Shown piece by piece: positions 36,060-45,568 of a stretch of 64,000 bases of DNA. The stretch's first letter is position 1. Each line of letters opens with the position of its first letter. The notes below the pieces were generated by a model. The model worked only from the letters and a program-made list of their open reading frames with translations, searched no databases and was not told the DNA's origin. The DNA is from an uncultured Muribaculaceae bacterium (GTDB lineage: Bacteria; Bacteroidota; Bacteroidia; Bacteroidales; Muribaculaceae), in the NCBI GenBank assembly GCA_947632485.1, contig CANRPJ010000006.1, positions 1 to 64,000 of the forward strand. Direction: 5' to 3'. Both the position numbers and the translations under genes were made by a program.

Positions 36060-37808
36060 TTACTTCTTCCCCTTTTTATCAGCTTTTTGCGTAGGGAATT
36101 TCACATTGTCGGAGTCCGTAGCTACAAAATTGCGGGTCTCCTCGCGGCCATACACATAGGCATCGGTCATCTCGATCTTATTGTCAGGGGTAAATTCAAA
36201 CCCATCTACACAATATATGTTGATGATTCTCGGATCAAACACGCGGAAAGTGTTGCCGTTCACCTTGATATTCTTGTGGTAGCGGCAGTTTTCGCGCTGA
36301 GGGATTCCGCTGCCTACAGAGATGCAGGCGCTGCCCCATGTAGGAGAGCCGTAGTTGCCGTTCTCAAACACGTTGTTGCGGATCGTCACATCGCGCACTC
36401 CCGACTGCTCCCACCAATAGTTGCCGTCGCCTTCGAAAAGAATCGCGGAGCCCGGAATGTGGAAATAGCAATCTTCAATCACCGTCTTGCCTCTCGAGCC
36501 CAGGAGCAGGCCACGGGCGCGGTTACCGCTGAAATGGCAGCCTTTTATGAGCACTTCGGGATAGTCGTCGTCAGCCGCTACTACGTGGCGCTTCTTCACT
36601 CCCTCCGGAAGAGGCTCCGTAAGAGTCACTTCAGTGAAGATCTTGTTAAGACGCTTCACATCTTTCACCTCCCTGCGGGCATACGTGTTAAGATTCTCAT
36701 TGTCAACAAGCTCAAGCGTCATGCCGGGACGTATGAAATCTACTCCGTACTGCCCCGAGTTGTGCCAGCGCACCATCATCTTGTCGGGAGCCATCACGGA
36801 ATCTACTGCCATATAGAGGCCGTGGATATTGGTAGCGTCATCTTTCTGATTCTTAAACGTGCAGTCGATCATGCGCAGATAGCCGCCGCAGTTCACGAAG
36901 TGGGTGGCGTCAGCCGTAGCCGATACCATTCTGCCCGCCGGGGGCACCACATCTACCTTATTGAGCTCGATATCGCGGCTTCTCTGGGCTATCACTCCCA
37001 TGCCCCCGCAGTGGTAGATATTGATGTTTTTGAGAGTCACGCCGTTGCAGTCGGCCAGAGTGAAAGCGGGATTATAGCGGGCCAGAGCGCCGAAAATCAT
37101 GATATTGCCGGGAGTGCCCACCTTGTCCTTGCCCGTGAAGCGGAAGCTGCCGTCTTCATTCTTGGTTACAGGCATTCCGCCCCAGATCCATATATCCTGA
37201 GCATAATAGGCTGGTTCGCGTTTATTTACGTCAAACTCCAGCATGCTGCCGTAAGGATAGGTCGTGCCTTCTTTATCGCGGAAGCGGAGAAGACCGTTGT
37301 TTACCTCGGCGCCATATTCAGGAGCGAAGGAAATGTCGAAGCCGCCGTCGAACACATTGGTGATCGTACCCTCCGAATGAAACGTGCGTGTGAAATCGAT
37401 GCTCAGGTTCTCGATGGTAATGTTAGTGCAGTCCTCAAGATTGAAGGGAGAGATGAATCCGGTGAAGATTAGCTCCGTGCCATTGCCCTCGATAGTAAGG
37501 TTATCGAAGCCGTCGAGCTGGAAAGCTATCCGCTTAAGGCTTTCGTCGTTGTTGGATATAAACTGATACTTCTCGAAGGCCTTGTCGGGGCGCACGCGCA
37601 GCTTTCCTCCGGGGAGCACGAGCTTGGAAGCCTTCGACTCTTTCGCTGCCTCCAAGGCTGCCCGGATAGCCGGCTGGGCATCAGTCTGAGCCTCACCGGG
37701 AGATAGAAAATCACTGATATATACGGTTTTGCCATCATTTGCACCGAAGGCGGAGCAATAAGAAAGAAGGCACAGTCCGAATACCTTTAAAAATCTGTTT
37801 GGTTTCAT
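36060..37808 (-). CDS. Alpha-1,3-galactosidase (GH110)
   Basis: 582 residues with a signal peptide (to about AFGAN), then a right-handed parallel beta-helix seen as repeated short strands (NLTIEGNG, NITIENLSIDF, GVTLKNINIYHCGGMGVIAQ, VRDVTIRNNVFENG). DATNIHGLY and RGLLLGSRGKTVIEDCYF are typical of GH110 enzymes. Family members remove terminal alpha-1,3-linked galactose from blood-group B or linear B glycans, fitting host mucin foraging in the gut. Single gene with its own promoter (TAACTTTG at 37846-37853). Confidence 0.9.
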   Translation of the reverse strand: MKPNRFLKVFGLCLLSYCSAFGANDGKTVYISDFLSPGEAQTDAQPAIRAALEAAKESKASKLVLPGGKLRVRPDKAFEKYQFISNNDESLKRIAFQLDGFDNLTIEGNGTELIFTGFISPFNLEDCTNITIENLSIDFTRTFHSEGTITNVFDGGFDISFAPEYGAEVNNGLLRFRDKEGTTYPYGSMLEFDVNKREPAYYAQDIWIWGGMPVTKNEDGSFRFTGKDKVGTPGNIMIFGALARYNPAFTLADCNGVTLKNINIYHCGGMGVIAQRSRDIELNKVDVVPPAGRMVSATADATHFVNCGGYLRMIDCTFKNQKDDATNIHGLYMAVDSVMAPDKMMVRWHNSGQYGVDFIRPGMTLELVDNENLNTYARREVKDVKRLNKIFTEVTLTEPLPEGVKKRHVVAADDDYPEVLIKGCHFSGNRARGLLLGSRGKTVIEDCYFHIPGSAILFEGDGNYWWEQSGVRDVTIRNNVFENGNYGSPTWGSACISVGSGIPQRENCRYHKNIKVNGNTFRVFDPRIINIYCVDGFEFTPDNKIEMTDAYVYGREETRNFVATDSDNVKFPTQKADKKGKK

Positions 37809-38022
37809 AAATCGTTACATTGGTTTAGAAAAGAAAACTTGCTTACAAAGTTAATACAACCCCGACAATTTCAAAACCACTTAAGAAAAATCCCCTCATA
37901 CCTTCCACCGATTAAAGGGCTATCAGCTTTTTTGTCCAGGCCTTTGAGCTTCAGCTCAAAGCCTTGATCTCCTTGAAAGCTCTGTTCCCCACTCAGCCGC
38001 GCAGTGGCGATATTATTTTTAA

Positions 38023-38050
38023 CCCCAGGTCAGCGGAGCGCTACCTGGGG
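38023..38050 (-). terminator. Second hairpin downstream of gap
   Basis: CCCCAGGT (38023-38030) pairs with ACCTGGGG (38043-38050), with an inner AGCG/CGCT stem. On the minus strand TTAAAAAT follows, so it backs up the first terminator. Confidence 0.6.
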
Positions 38051-38082
38051 ATAAAAAACCTGCGAACTTCACAGCCCGCAGG
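38051..38082 (-). terminator. Terminator of gap
   Basis: Minus strand CCTGCG, 12-nt loop, CGCAGG, then TTTTTTAT. Confidence 0.8.
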
Positions 38083-38119
38083 AAAACAAAGTATGAAAAC
38101 AATTATTAAACGTCCTTTT

Positions 38120-39181
<1,062 letters not shown>

Positions 39182-39187
39182 TTACCG

Positions 39188-39219
39188 TTTGTATAACACA
39201 CAGATTGTGCGTATTTTTG
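39188..39219 (+). promoter_or_regulatory. Promoter of mscL
   Basis: TTTG (39188-39191), 20-nt spacer, TATTTTTG (39212-39219). Confidence 0.8.
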
Positions 39220-39283
39220 CATCGGCTTTGGAGTTTTAACTCTCCGGAGTGCAAATTTAAGAATTTTTTCGCAATTAATCACT

Positions 39284-39733
39284 ATGGGAAAATTTCTCGC
39301 AGACTTTAAAGAATTTGCCCTTAAGGGTAATGTGATCGACATGGCAGTGGGTGTTATCGTCGGCGGAGCGTTTGGAAAAATCGTTTCTTCGCTCGTCAAC
39401 GATATTCTCATGCCCGTTATCTCAATCGTGACAGGAGGTGACGGCTACAAGAACCTGAAATATGTGATCACACCCGGACATGAGGCTACCGCCGACGGGG
39501 TGGCTGCGGTTGAGGAAGTGGCTATCAACTATGGTCTCTTCATTCAGAATATCGTAGACTTCGTCATCATCGCGCTCAGCATTTTCGTGGCTCTCCGCTT
39601 CGCTGTAAAGCTCAAGAAGAAAGAGGCTGAGCCCGATCCCGCGCCTGCGCCCGATCCGGAGCCTACCAAAGAAGAAGTTCTTCTGACAGAGATCCGCGAC
39701 CTTCTGAAATCCGAGGCCGAGGCGCGCAAGTAA
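39284..39733 (+). CDS. mscL: Large-conductance mechanosensitive channel
   Basis: 149 residues. N-terminal amphipathic helix, TM1 with [29 protein letters not shown], periplasmic loop, TM2 ([21 protein letters not shown]) and a C-terminal helix after a Pro/Asp/Glu linker ([13 protein letters not shown]). Opens under membrane tension in hypo-osmotic shock. The last 71 nt overlap the 3' end of the convergent terminase gene. Confidence 0.95.
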   Translation: MGKFLADFKEFALKGNVIDMAVGVIVGGAFGKIVSSLVNDILMPVISIVTGGDGYKNLKYVITPGHEATADGVAAVEEVAINYGLFIQNIVDFVIIALSIFVALRFAVKLKKKEAEPDPAPAPDPEPTKEEVLLTEIRDLLKSEAEARK

Positions 39734-40772
39734 GCCCCGCAGAGGTGCCTATGGCTTCTATGCTCCGGAGGCGATGGCTGTCGGCTATCGCTTCTGAGGG
39801 GTTGAAATCGGGTGCCGTGCATGAGGCCTCACCGTTGAGAAACGCCTCTTCGGGAGTTGATGGAAATTCCGCCATCATCGCCTCGTGTGTGGGATATTCC
39901 CGGCGCTTCCGGTGATACCAGGCTATCCGCTCCGCCTCGATGCCGGTGCGGTCCATCAGCTGGAGCTCATAGCCGTCAAGATCTTTTCTGAGCTTCTCCA
40001 CCTCCGAAGGTGAGAGAGGCTCAGTTTTATATATGTCGATCTCATACCAGGGCACGAACACCGCCCTCTTGTCGCTCTTTTCCGCGTGCGCGCGTTTCCA
40101 TTCCTTGTAGAAGTAATTGTCGCGGCCGTTGGCGGTCGATTCCATCACTATCAGCGAGTCGGCGCAGAGAGGCACCGTGCCGCTTACCGTGCGCACTATC
40201 TTCTCGGCGGCCTCGCTCTCACCCTCTCCCCAGAAGGCTACCTCCGAGAGGTGGGCCATGTGGAAATTGAATCCCCTCACCGAATCGGGCGCCTGTGCCG
40301 AAGCTATGCCCAAAAGGCTGCCCCGCGCGGCTATCCAGGCCATCGATCCGGTTTTCTCGTAGGGTTGAAGAGTCCAGGCTTTCGGGTCGGGACGGAGATT
40401 GCCCTCGGAATCGAAAGTGGTCTTGAGCCGGTCGGGATAGTTGCGCAGCAGCCGGCTGTAGGTGCCGCGGATTCCTGCCGACGCATCTTTTACGTGGGCG
40501 CATACGAGCGCGTTCCAGCCCTCGCGGCGCACGAGCTGCATCCATGCCATATAGGTCTCTATCAGCGTGCTTCCGCCCCATTGCCTCGCCTTCAGCATTA
40601 TCAGGCGGATCGGCCGCCCGGCCTGGCGCATGCTCTCGAGCTCCGCGAGCACCCGCTTCTGGGGCTTGTTGAGCCTGAAGGGCACCTGCATGCCGCTCAT
40701 CTTGTCGGTTATGGCTACGCATTCGCGTGCCCACAATTCGAAATCTTCGAAATAATCTTTGAAATTGCTCAT
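39663..40772 (-). CDS. Phage large terminase, ATPase domain only
   Basis: 369 residues. An N-terminal helical part ([15 protein letters not shown]) precedes the deviant Walker [12 protein letters not shown] (residues 60-70, lysine at the early position), Walker B-like [10 protein letters not shown] (172-181) and coupling motif [11 protein letters not shown] (211-221). ATPase sequence runs to [10 protein letters not shown] (about 320); the remaining 40 residues are unlike a nuclease, and the gene ends inside mscL antisense sequence. Typical large terminases are 450 residues or more and carry an RNase H-like nuclease. It stands alone between mscL and a peptidase, with a promoter like that of the capsid and portal operons. 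Confidence 0.82.
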   Translation of the reverse strand: MSNFKDYFEDFELWARECVAITDKMSGMQVPFRLNKPQKRVLAELESMRQAGRPIRLIMLKARQWGGSTLIETYMAWMQLVRREGWNALVCAHVKDASAGIRGTYSRLLRNYPDRLKTTFDSEGNLRPDPKAWTLQPYEKTGSMAWIAARGSLLGIASAQAPDSVRGFNFHMAHLSEVAFWGEGESEAAEKIVRTVSGTVPLCADSLIVMESTANGRDNYFYKEWKRAHAEKSDKRAVFVPWYEIDIYKTEPLSPSEVEKLRKDLDGYELQLMDRTGIEAERIAWYHRKRREYPTHEAMMAEFPSTPEEAFLNGEASCTAPDFNPSEAIADSHRLRSIEAIGTSAGLTCAPRPRISEGRGSLSEELLLW

Positions 40773-40834
40773 AATCTTGGTTTTAATGGTTTCTGTTCCG
40801 ATTTAGTAGATTCCCTTAGCGCAGAAATCTGATG

Positions 40835-40866
40835 CAAAGTTAGCTTCTTTTATTGAAATATCCAAA
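40835..40866 (-). promoter_or_regulatory. Phage-set promoter C (terminase)
   Basis: Minus strand: ATTTGG with TTTG at 40863-40866, 20-nt spacer, TAACTTTG at 40835-40842, then CATC. Same boxes, spacing and flanks as promoters A and B, though the spacer differs. The leader ends GAAACCATTAAAACCAAG before ATTATG. Confidence 0.8.
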
Positions 40867-40872
40867 TTTAAT

Positions 40873-40954
40873 TTTGCGGTTTCAAAAATAATATCTAACT
40901 TTGCAGCGCAAACGAGAGAAATGAAAGAAGCGCCAACCTTTCGGTCAGCGCTTC
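40873..40954 (+). ncRNA. Divergent promoter with a short hairpin transcript; candidate small RNA
   Basis: A plus-strand consensus promoter (TTTG at 40873-40876, 19-nt spacer, TAACTTTG at 40896-40903) points into the gap between terminase and the peptidase. The only ORF is 15 codons (ATG 40921, stop 40966-40968). Its sequence is dominated by a 12-bp hairpin (40927-40954) that also serves as terminator for the peptidase on the other strand. A small RNA or a leader peptide is possible. Confidence 0.35.
40918..40954 (-). terminator. Terminator of the C1B peptidase gene
   Basis: Minus strand GAAGCGCTGACC, GAAA tetraloop, GGTTGGCGCTTC (12 bp with two G-U pairs), then TTTCATTTC. Confidence 0.75.
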
Positions 40955-41006
40955 GGCACGGAGCCTGAGGCTCCTCAATCAGTTTAGCCTTGAAATTTGA
41001 AATTTC

Positions 41007-42209
41007 TTATTTCAGCTTCTGGGCAAGATCAGCGGGAAGGGCGTTCTTGTTCACCATCATAGTGGTGGTCTTCTCCAGCATATAAGGAACGCTCATGTAG
41101 AAGAAACCTCCGTATACCTGGTTGGTATCCCAGGAGTTCTTCACCTTATAATATTTCTCGCCGTTCTGGTCCTGGGCGATACCTACGATCACCATGCCGT
41201 GGTCATCGGTCGTCTCCTTATTGTCGAAGGCTGCCTGACGGCTTTCCTGGGTCACTTTCTTACGCTTGTAGTTAGGACCGGTCACCTGGTTGCGTTTTGC
41301 TTTCTCCTGAGGAGTGAGCTTCACCCAGCGGGAGAGCTCGGTGCCCTCGAGGTCATTTTCGGTGATGGGCTCGTTGAGCACTGCGAAGCCCTTGTTGTAC
41401 TGGAAGCCAGGCTCACTCACGTCGGCACCCCATGCTACGGTGTAACCGTTTTCAATGGCGTTGTCTACGATGCGCTCCATATCTTCCATCTGCACGTTCC
41501 AGCTCGGAGCCCACAGCCAGTTGTCGGATACCTCCAGAGGGAACTGGGTGTAGAAGGGGTGGTGGGTAAAGCTCGTGATCGATACATAGTCATCGGGGTT
41601 GAGCTTCATCACCTCGTCGGCGAAGGTGCGCGGGGTGTAGGTTTTGCCTTCATATACGAAGGTTTCGGGCAGCTGGCCGAAATATGCGTCGAGAATGCCG
41701 CCAAGACCGTTCTTCCAGGCTGTGGTGCGCTTGCGGCCACCCTTGCGGACGCCGTCGATGTAGCCCTTCACGCCTGATTCGAGCTCACCGTGGTCGTGCT
41801 TCTTCTCGCCATAGTTCAGGCCCGGATAAGCCGATTCGGGCACGAAGCCGTAGGTGCGGAGCACATAGATCACGTCTTCAGCGGCACCGCCTTGGGAAAG
41901 GTTGCTGTTTACGCCGTCCGTGCGCACGTACTTGATCGACTTGTCGTTGTAGCAGTGACGTACGGGCCACATGTCGGCCAGGTCGAGTTCCGGACCGCCT
42001 TTGCGCATCACCTCATCTTCCAGGAAGGAGGTGGTGGAGAAGCTCCAGCACGTGCCGCTCTTGTTCTGGTTCTTCACGGGAGTGGTCTTGACTACCTTCA
42101 CGTCGGTGAACTTGAAGGTCGAGTCAGCCGCCTCTTTCTTCTGCTTGTTGGCAGCGCTTACCGAAAATACGGTGCCTGCTGCAAGCGCGAGGATAAATAT
42201 TTTCTTCAT
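41007..42209 (-). CDS. Secreted C1B-family aminopeptidase (bleomycin hydrolase/PepC-like)
   Basis: 400 residues with a signal peptide (to about VSAAN). Papain-fold residues: Cys in PVKNQNKSGTCWSF, His in DDHGMVIVG, Asn in VKNSWD. PepC/bleomycin hydrolase enzymes are normally cytosolic hexamers; the signal peptide indicates a periplasmic version, as is common in Bacteroidetes. A TAAATTTG -7 box lies at 42242-42249. Confidence 0.92.
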   Translation of the reverse strand: MKKIFILALAAGTVFSVSAANKQKKEAADSTFKFTDVKVVKTTPVKNQNKSGTCWSFSTTSFLEDEVMRKGGPELDLADMWPVRHCYNDKSIKYVRTDGVNSNLSQGGAAEDVIYVLRTYGFVPESAYPGLNYGEKKHDHGELESGVKGYIDGVRKGGRKRTTAWKNGLGGILDAYFGQLPETFVYEGKTYTPRTFADEVMKLNPDDYVSITSFTHHPFYTQFPLEVSDNWLWAPSWNVQMEDMERIVDNAIENGYTVAWGADVSEPGFQYNKGFAVLNEPITENDLEGTELSRWVKLTPQEKAKRNQVTGPNYKRKKVTQESRQAAFDNKETTDDHGMVIVGIAQDQNGEKYYKVKNSWDTNQVYGGFFYMSVPYMLEKTTTMMVNKNALPADLAQKLK

Positions 42210-42275
42210 GATGATGATAGGAAAAAAGTATTGTCTGAGTGCAAATTTACTAATTTTTTAACAAAAAAACCAATT

Positions 42276-42674
42276 ATGTTTGAGAAAGATTTTTTGAAAG
42301 TGAACGAAATGGCCTGCCAGATTATGGCTGCCGAGTATTTTTTCTGTGCTCCCGCCAGCGGCGAGAGGGCTCCGAAGGTGTGGCGCTCACCTGTGGTCAC
42401 TCCTTCGCAAACGGCTCTTACGGAGCCGTTTGTAAGGGTCGAGCTGGCTGCGGTGGAGGCTGAGTTTGCCGCCTGGAAGGACCAGGCTCCGGAATGGCTG
42501 CCGGAGATGGGCAGAATGCTGGCATCGGAGCGCGCCGTGGCCGCCATGCTACGCACATCCTCGCCTGAGGCCGCAGAAAAACATGCGGCGCAGGCCGATG
42601 ACCTGCGCCACACGATAATGTGTATGCTTCTCGATCAGGAGATTGAATCCGAAAGCGGCTTGCGCGCCCTGTAG
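42276..42674 (+). CDS. Small acidic protein of unknown function, possible member of the dispersed phage-like set
   Basis: 132 residues from the ATG at 42276, which follows a leader (AAAAAAACCAATTATG) like those of the capsid and terminase genes. The frame is open upstream into the antisense of the peptidase gene, which I discount. Content: helical throughout (MFEKDFLKVNEMACQIMAAEYF; VELAAVEAEFAAWKDQAP; AAEKHAAQADDLRHTIMCML). No domain recognised. The 3' end overlaps ubiE by 40 nt. I see no good promoter on this strand. Confidence 0.55.
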   Translation: MFEKDFLKVNEMACQIMAAEYFFCAPASGERAPKVWRSPVVTPSQTALTEPFVRVELAAVEAEFAAWKDQAPEWLPEMGRMLASERAVAAMLRTSSPEAAEKHAAQADDLRHTIMCMLLDQEIESESGLRAL

Positions 42675-43432
42675 CTTACCACGGTGCCGGGCGCAAGCGA
42701 GCGCCACGCCACTTCGCGGAAGCCGGCGGAATTTATGAGCTGCGCCATCATCTCTCGGTCGGGGCAGGCGGCGATGCTTCGCGGAAGATAGGTGTAGGCT
42801 TGCGGATCGCCGGTCACGCATTTGCCCATGGCCGGCACAAGGAAGCGCGTGTGAAGGTTATAGCCCAGGCGCATAAGCAGATTGCGCGGTTTCGCAAGCT
42901 CGATCACCAGCAGCGTGCCTCCGGGTTTCAGTACCCGAAGCATCTCCGAATAGCCTTTGGCGAGGTTCTCGAAGTTGCGCACGCCGTAGGCCACGGTCAC
43001 CGCATCGAAGCTATTGTCAGGAAAAGGCAGATCCAGACAGTCGGCCTGAATGAACCGGATTTTATCCGATAAGCCCTCGGTGCGCCTCAGCCGGCCTTGG
43101 GCTTCGGCAAGCATGCCCTCGGAAAGGTCGATGCCGGTCACTGAGGCGGCGCCATATTTTTCGGCGAGCCGGAAGGCGAGGTCGCCCGTTCCCGTTGCCA
43201 CGTCGAGCACGTCGGCCCCCTTCAGCCTGTCCCTGATGGAGCGCAGCGCGCTCTCCCGCCAGAAGCGGCAGAGACCTAAGGTCATGAGCATGTTCATCTT
43301 ATCATAGCCGGGAGCTATGATATCAAACATGCGCCTCACCTGCCCCCCCTTCTGCTCTCCTGCCTCCTCTACGGAGTAAGGCAGAAGGTGTTCGGGGCTG
43401 GAGGAACCGGTATTTTGCGGGTGCTGGTTCAA
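42635..43432 (-). CDS. ubiE: Menaquinone biosynthesis C-methyltransferase (UbiE/MenG)
   Basis: 265 residues, SAM methyltransferase: [15 protein letters not shown] at the start, motif [36 protein letters not shown] and [14 protein letters not shown]. It methylates demethylmenaquinone, the quinone of this phylum. Overlaps the purC stop by 4 nt (ATGA), so the two are coupled, as in other Bacteroidales. Confidence 0.94.
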   Translation of the reverse strand: MNQHPQNTGSSSPEHLLPYSVEEAGEQKGGQVRRMFDIIAPGYDKMNMLMTLGLCRFWRESALRSIRDRLKGADVLDVATGTGDLAFRLAEKYGAASVTGIDLSEGMLAEAQGRLRRTEGLSDKIRFIQADCLDLPFPDNSFDAVTVAYGVRNFENLAKGYSEMLRVLKPGGTLLVIELAKPRNLLMRLGYNLHTRFLVPAMGKCVTGDPQAYTYLPRSIAACPDREMMAQLINSAGFREVAWRSLAPGTVVSYRARKPLSDSIS

Positions 43433-44373
43433 AGCTGGGCGAGGCAGGCCTCTACATTGTCGTAGATGCGCGTCTTCAGATCCTGTTCGGGTGCGGGTTC
43501 AAACTTATGACCCGTGATGTGCTCGTAGAGCTCGATGTAGCGGTCGGATACCTCCTTGCAGTATTCGGGCGTCATCTCGGGCACCTTCTGGCCGGGCTTG
43601 CCCATGAAGCCATGATCGATGAGCCACTGGCGCACGAACTCCTTCGAGAGCTGCTTCTGCGGCTCTCCCTTGGCCTGACGCTCCTCGTAGCCCTCGGCAT
43701 AGAAATAGCGGGAGGAGTCGGGGGTATGGATTTCGTCGATGAGGATCACGGTGCCGTCGGGGAGCAGACCGAACTCATATTTGGTGTCGACCAGGATAAG
43801 ACCCTGGCGGGCTGCCATCTCGGTGCCGCGCGCAAAGAGCTGGAGGGCGTAGCGCTCCACCTGCTCATAGACCTTCTCGGGCACGATACCCTGCTTGATG
43901 ATCTCCTCGCGAGAGATGTTCTCGTCGTGGCCGGCATCAGCTTTGGTGGTAGGCGTCAGAATCGGTTCGGGGAGCTTTTCGTTCTCCTTGAGGCCTTCGG
44001 GCAGCTTCACACCGCAGATTTCGCGGGCACCTTTGGCATATTCGCGCCATGCGCTGCCGGCGATGTAGCCGCGCACGATCATCTCGATCTTAAGGGGCTG
44101 AGCCTTAACGCCTACAGTCACCATCGGATCGGGTACGGCTATCTTCCAGTTGGGCACTATATCAGAGGTGGCCTCCAGGAAATGAGCGGCTATCTGGTTG
44201 AGAACCTGGCCTTTGTAAGGTATTCCTTCGGGAAGCACCACATCGAAGGCGGAGATGCGGTCGGTAGCTACCATTACGAGATAGCGGTTGTCGATGTCGT
44301 ATACGTCGCGCACCTTGCCGTGATAGAGCGACTGCTGGCCGCGGAAGCTATAGTCTGTGTCGGTAAGAACCAT
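43429..44373 (-). CDS. purC: Phosphoribosylaminoimidazole-succinocarboxamide synthase
   Basis: 314 residues, long-form SAICAR synthetase: [52 protein letters not shown] and [15 protein letters not shown]. Couples CAIR and aspartate in purine synthesis. First gene of the purC-ubiE unit. Confidence 0.96.
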   Translation of the reverse strand: MVLTDTDYSFRGQQSLYHGKVRDVYDIDNRYLVMVATDRISAFDVVLPEGIPYKGQVLNQIAAHFLEATSDIVPNWKIAVPDPMVTVGVKAQPLKIEMIVRGYIAGSAWREYAKGAREICGVKLPEGLKENEKLPEPILTPTTKADAGHDENISREEIIKQGIVPEKVYEQVERYALQLFARGTEMAARQGLILVDTKYEFGLLPDGTVILIDEIHTPDSSRYFYAEGYEERQAKGEPQKQLSKEFVRQWLIDHGFMGKPGQKVPEMTPEYCKEVSDRYIELYEHITGHKFEPAPEQDLKTRIYDNVEACLAQL

Positions 44374-44428
44374 TGTGGTTTAGAATTTTATTATTTAAAT
44401 TAAAAACGCTATGAATCAAAGTTTTATA

Positions 44429-45568
44429 TCATTTTGAAGGAGCCAGCTCTTTGGCATACGAGCGGCGGCGGCGATGCTGCCGGCGGCTGAAATAGTCCCA
44501 TTGGCTCTGCACCTTTGCGTTGGTCTCCAGTTCCGGGTTGGATTCTGCCCAGCGGTAGCCCTTCGCTATATAGTGAGGAATAAGATCCTGAAATAGGAGT
44601 GCATTTACGCCTTTGCTCTGGTATTCAGGTTTCACCGCAACCAGAAACAGGTCAACGCGGTCGTTGGGTCCGTTGAGACCTTTAAGCAGATGGCGCCAGC
44701 CCATCGGGAAAATCTTTCCTTTCGATTTCTGAAGGGCCCGGCTCATGGAGGGCATCGAGATGCCTACGCTTACGAGGCGGTCATCGCGGTCTACCACCAA
44801 GGTGATCAGGTCGAGGTTGAGCATCGACAGATACATCTTGATATAATAGTCGATCTGGCGCTGGGTGAGAGGCGAATAGCCATAGAGGCCGGCATAGGTC
44901 TCGTTGATGAGCTCGAAGAGGGCATGGCCGTAATCTTTGCGGAGCTGCTTCTTGGAGGTGTATTTAAGCACCCTCAGACCATATTTCTTCTTCACGATCT
45001 CGGCGATGCGGTCGTATTTCTCCGGAATGCGCTCCGGCACGTCCATCACATACTCGAGCCAGTCGCTATCTTTCTTATATCCAAGCTCTTCGATGCGGGC
45101 CGAATAGTAAGGATAGTTGTAGATGGTATTCATGGTCGAAAGCTCCTCGAAGCCTTCTACAAGGCAGCCTTCCTTATCGAGATCGGTGAAGCCGAGGGGG
45201 CCTATCATGCGCTGCATTCCTTTGGAGCGCGCCCACTCCTCGGCTGCCTCGAAGAGAGCTTTCACTACCTCCGGATCGTCGCAGAAATCAACCCAGCCGA
45301 AACGCGCCGTGTGGGTGCCCTGCTTTTCGTTGAGTTGCCTGTTGATGATGGCTGCGATCCTGCCGGCGGGCTTGCCGTCGCGGTAGGCCATGAAATATTC
45401 TGCCTCACAGAAATCGAATGCCGGGTTCTTCTTCGGGTCGAGCGTGTTGAGATCGTCGAACACCAAGGGGGGTACATACCAGGGCGATCCCTTGTAGAGG
45501 TCGATCTGAAACTGGGTGAACTTCCTGAGCTCCCCGCGCGAAGGCTTAATGCGTTTTATTTCGATCAT
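44429..45568 (-). CDS. GNAT-fold acyltransferase-like protein
   Basis: 379 residues. N-terminal YKGSPWYVPPLVFDD and EAEYFMAYRDGKPAGRIAAIIN; central RMIGPLGFTDLDKEGCLVEGFE; C-terminal FLVAVKPEYQSKGVNALLFQDLIPHYIAKGY, which matches the GNAT acetyl-CoA binding beta4-alpha3 region; and NPELETNAKVQSQW. Conserved in Bacteroidetes, with no known substrate. Its start overlaps the pseudokinase stop by one base (TGATG), so the two are translated together. Confidence 0.8.
   Translation of the reverse strand: MIEIKRIKPSRGELRKFTQFQIDLYKGSPWYVPPLVFDDLNTLDPKKNPAFDFCEAEYFMAYRDGKPAGRIAAIINRQLNEKQGTHTARFGWVDFCDDPEVVKALFEAAEEWARSKGMQRMIGPLGFTDLDKEGCLVEGFEELSTMNTIYNYPYYSARIEELGYKKDSDWLEYVMDVPERIPEKYDRIAEIVKKKYGLRVLKYTSKKQLRKDYGHALFELINETYAGLYGYSPLTQRQIDYYIKMYLSMLNLDLITLVVDRDDRLVSVGISMPSMSRALQKSKGKIFPMGWRHLLKGLNGPNDRVDLFLVAVKPEYQSKGVNALLFQDLIPHYIAKGYRWAESNPELETNAKVQSQWDYFSRRQHRRRRSYAKELAPSK

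Larger units (their letters stand above)
37809..38119. other. Intergenic region with GH110 promoter and tandem gap terminators
   Basis: 311 bp. Apart from the GH110 promoter, it holds an inverted repeat around TTTGAGCT-TC-AGCTCAAA (about 37943-37960) and the two terminator hairpins listed separately. No ORF was seen. Confidence 0.7.

Noticed and set aside
41790-42275. Long N-terminal extension of the small gene at 42276
   Set aside because: The extension is antisense to the C1B peptidase; the ATG at 42276 has an appropriate leader.
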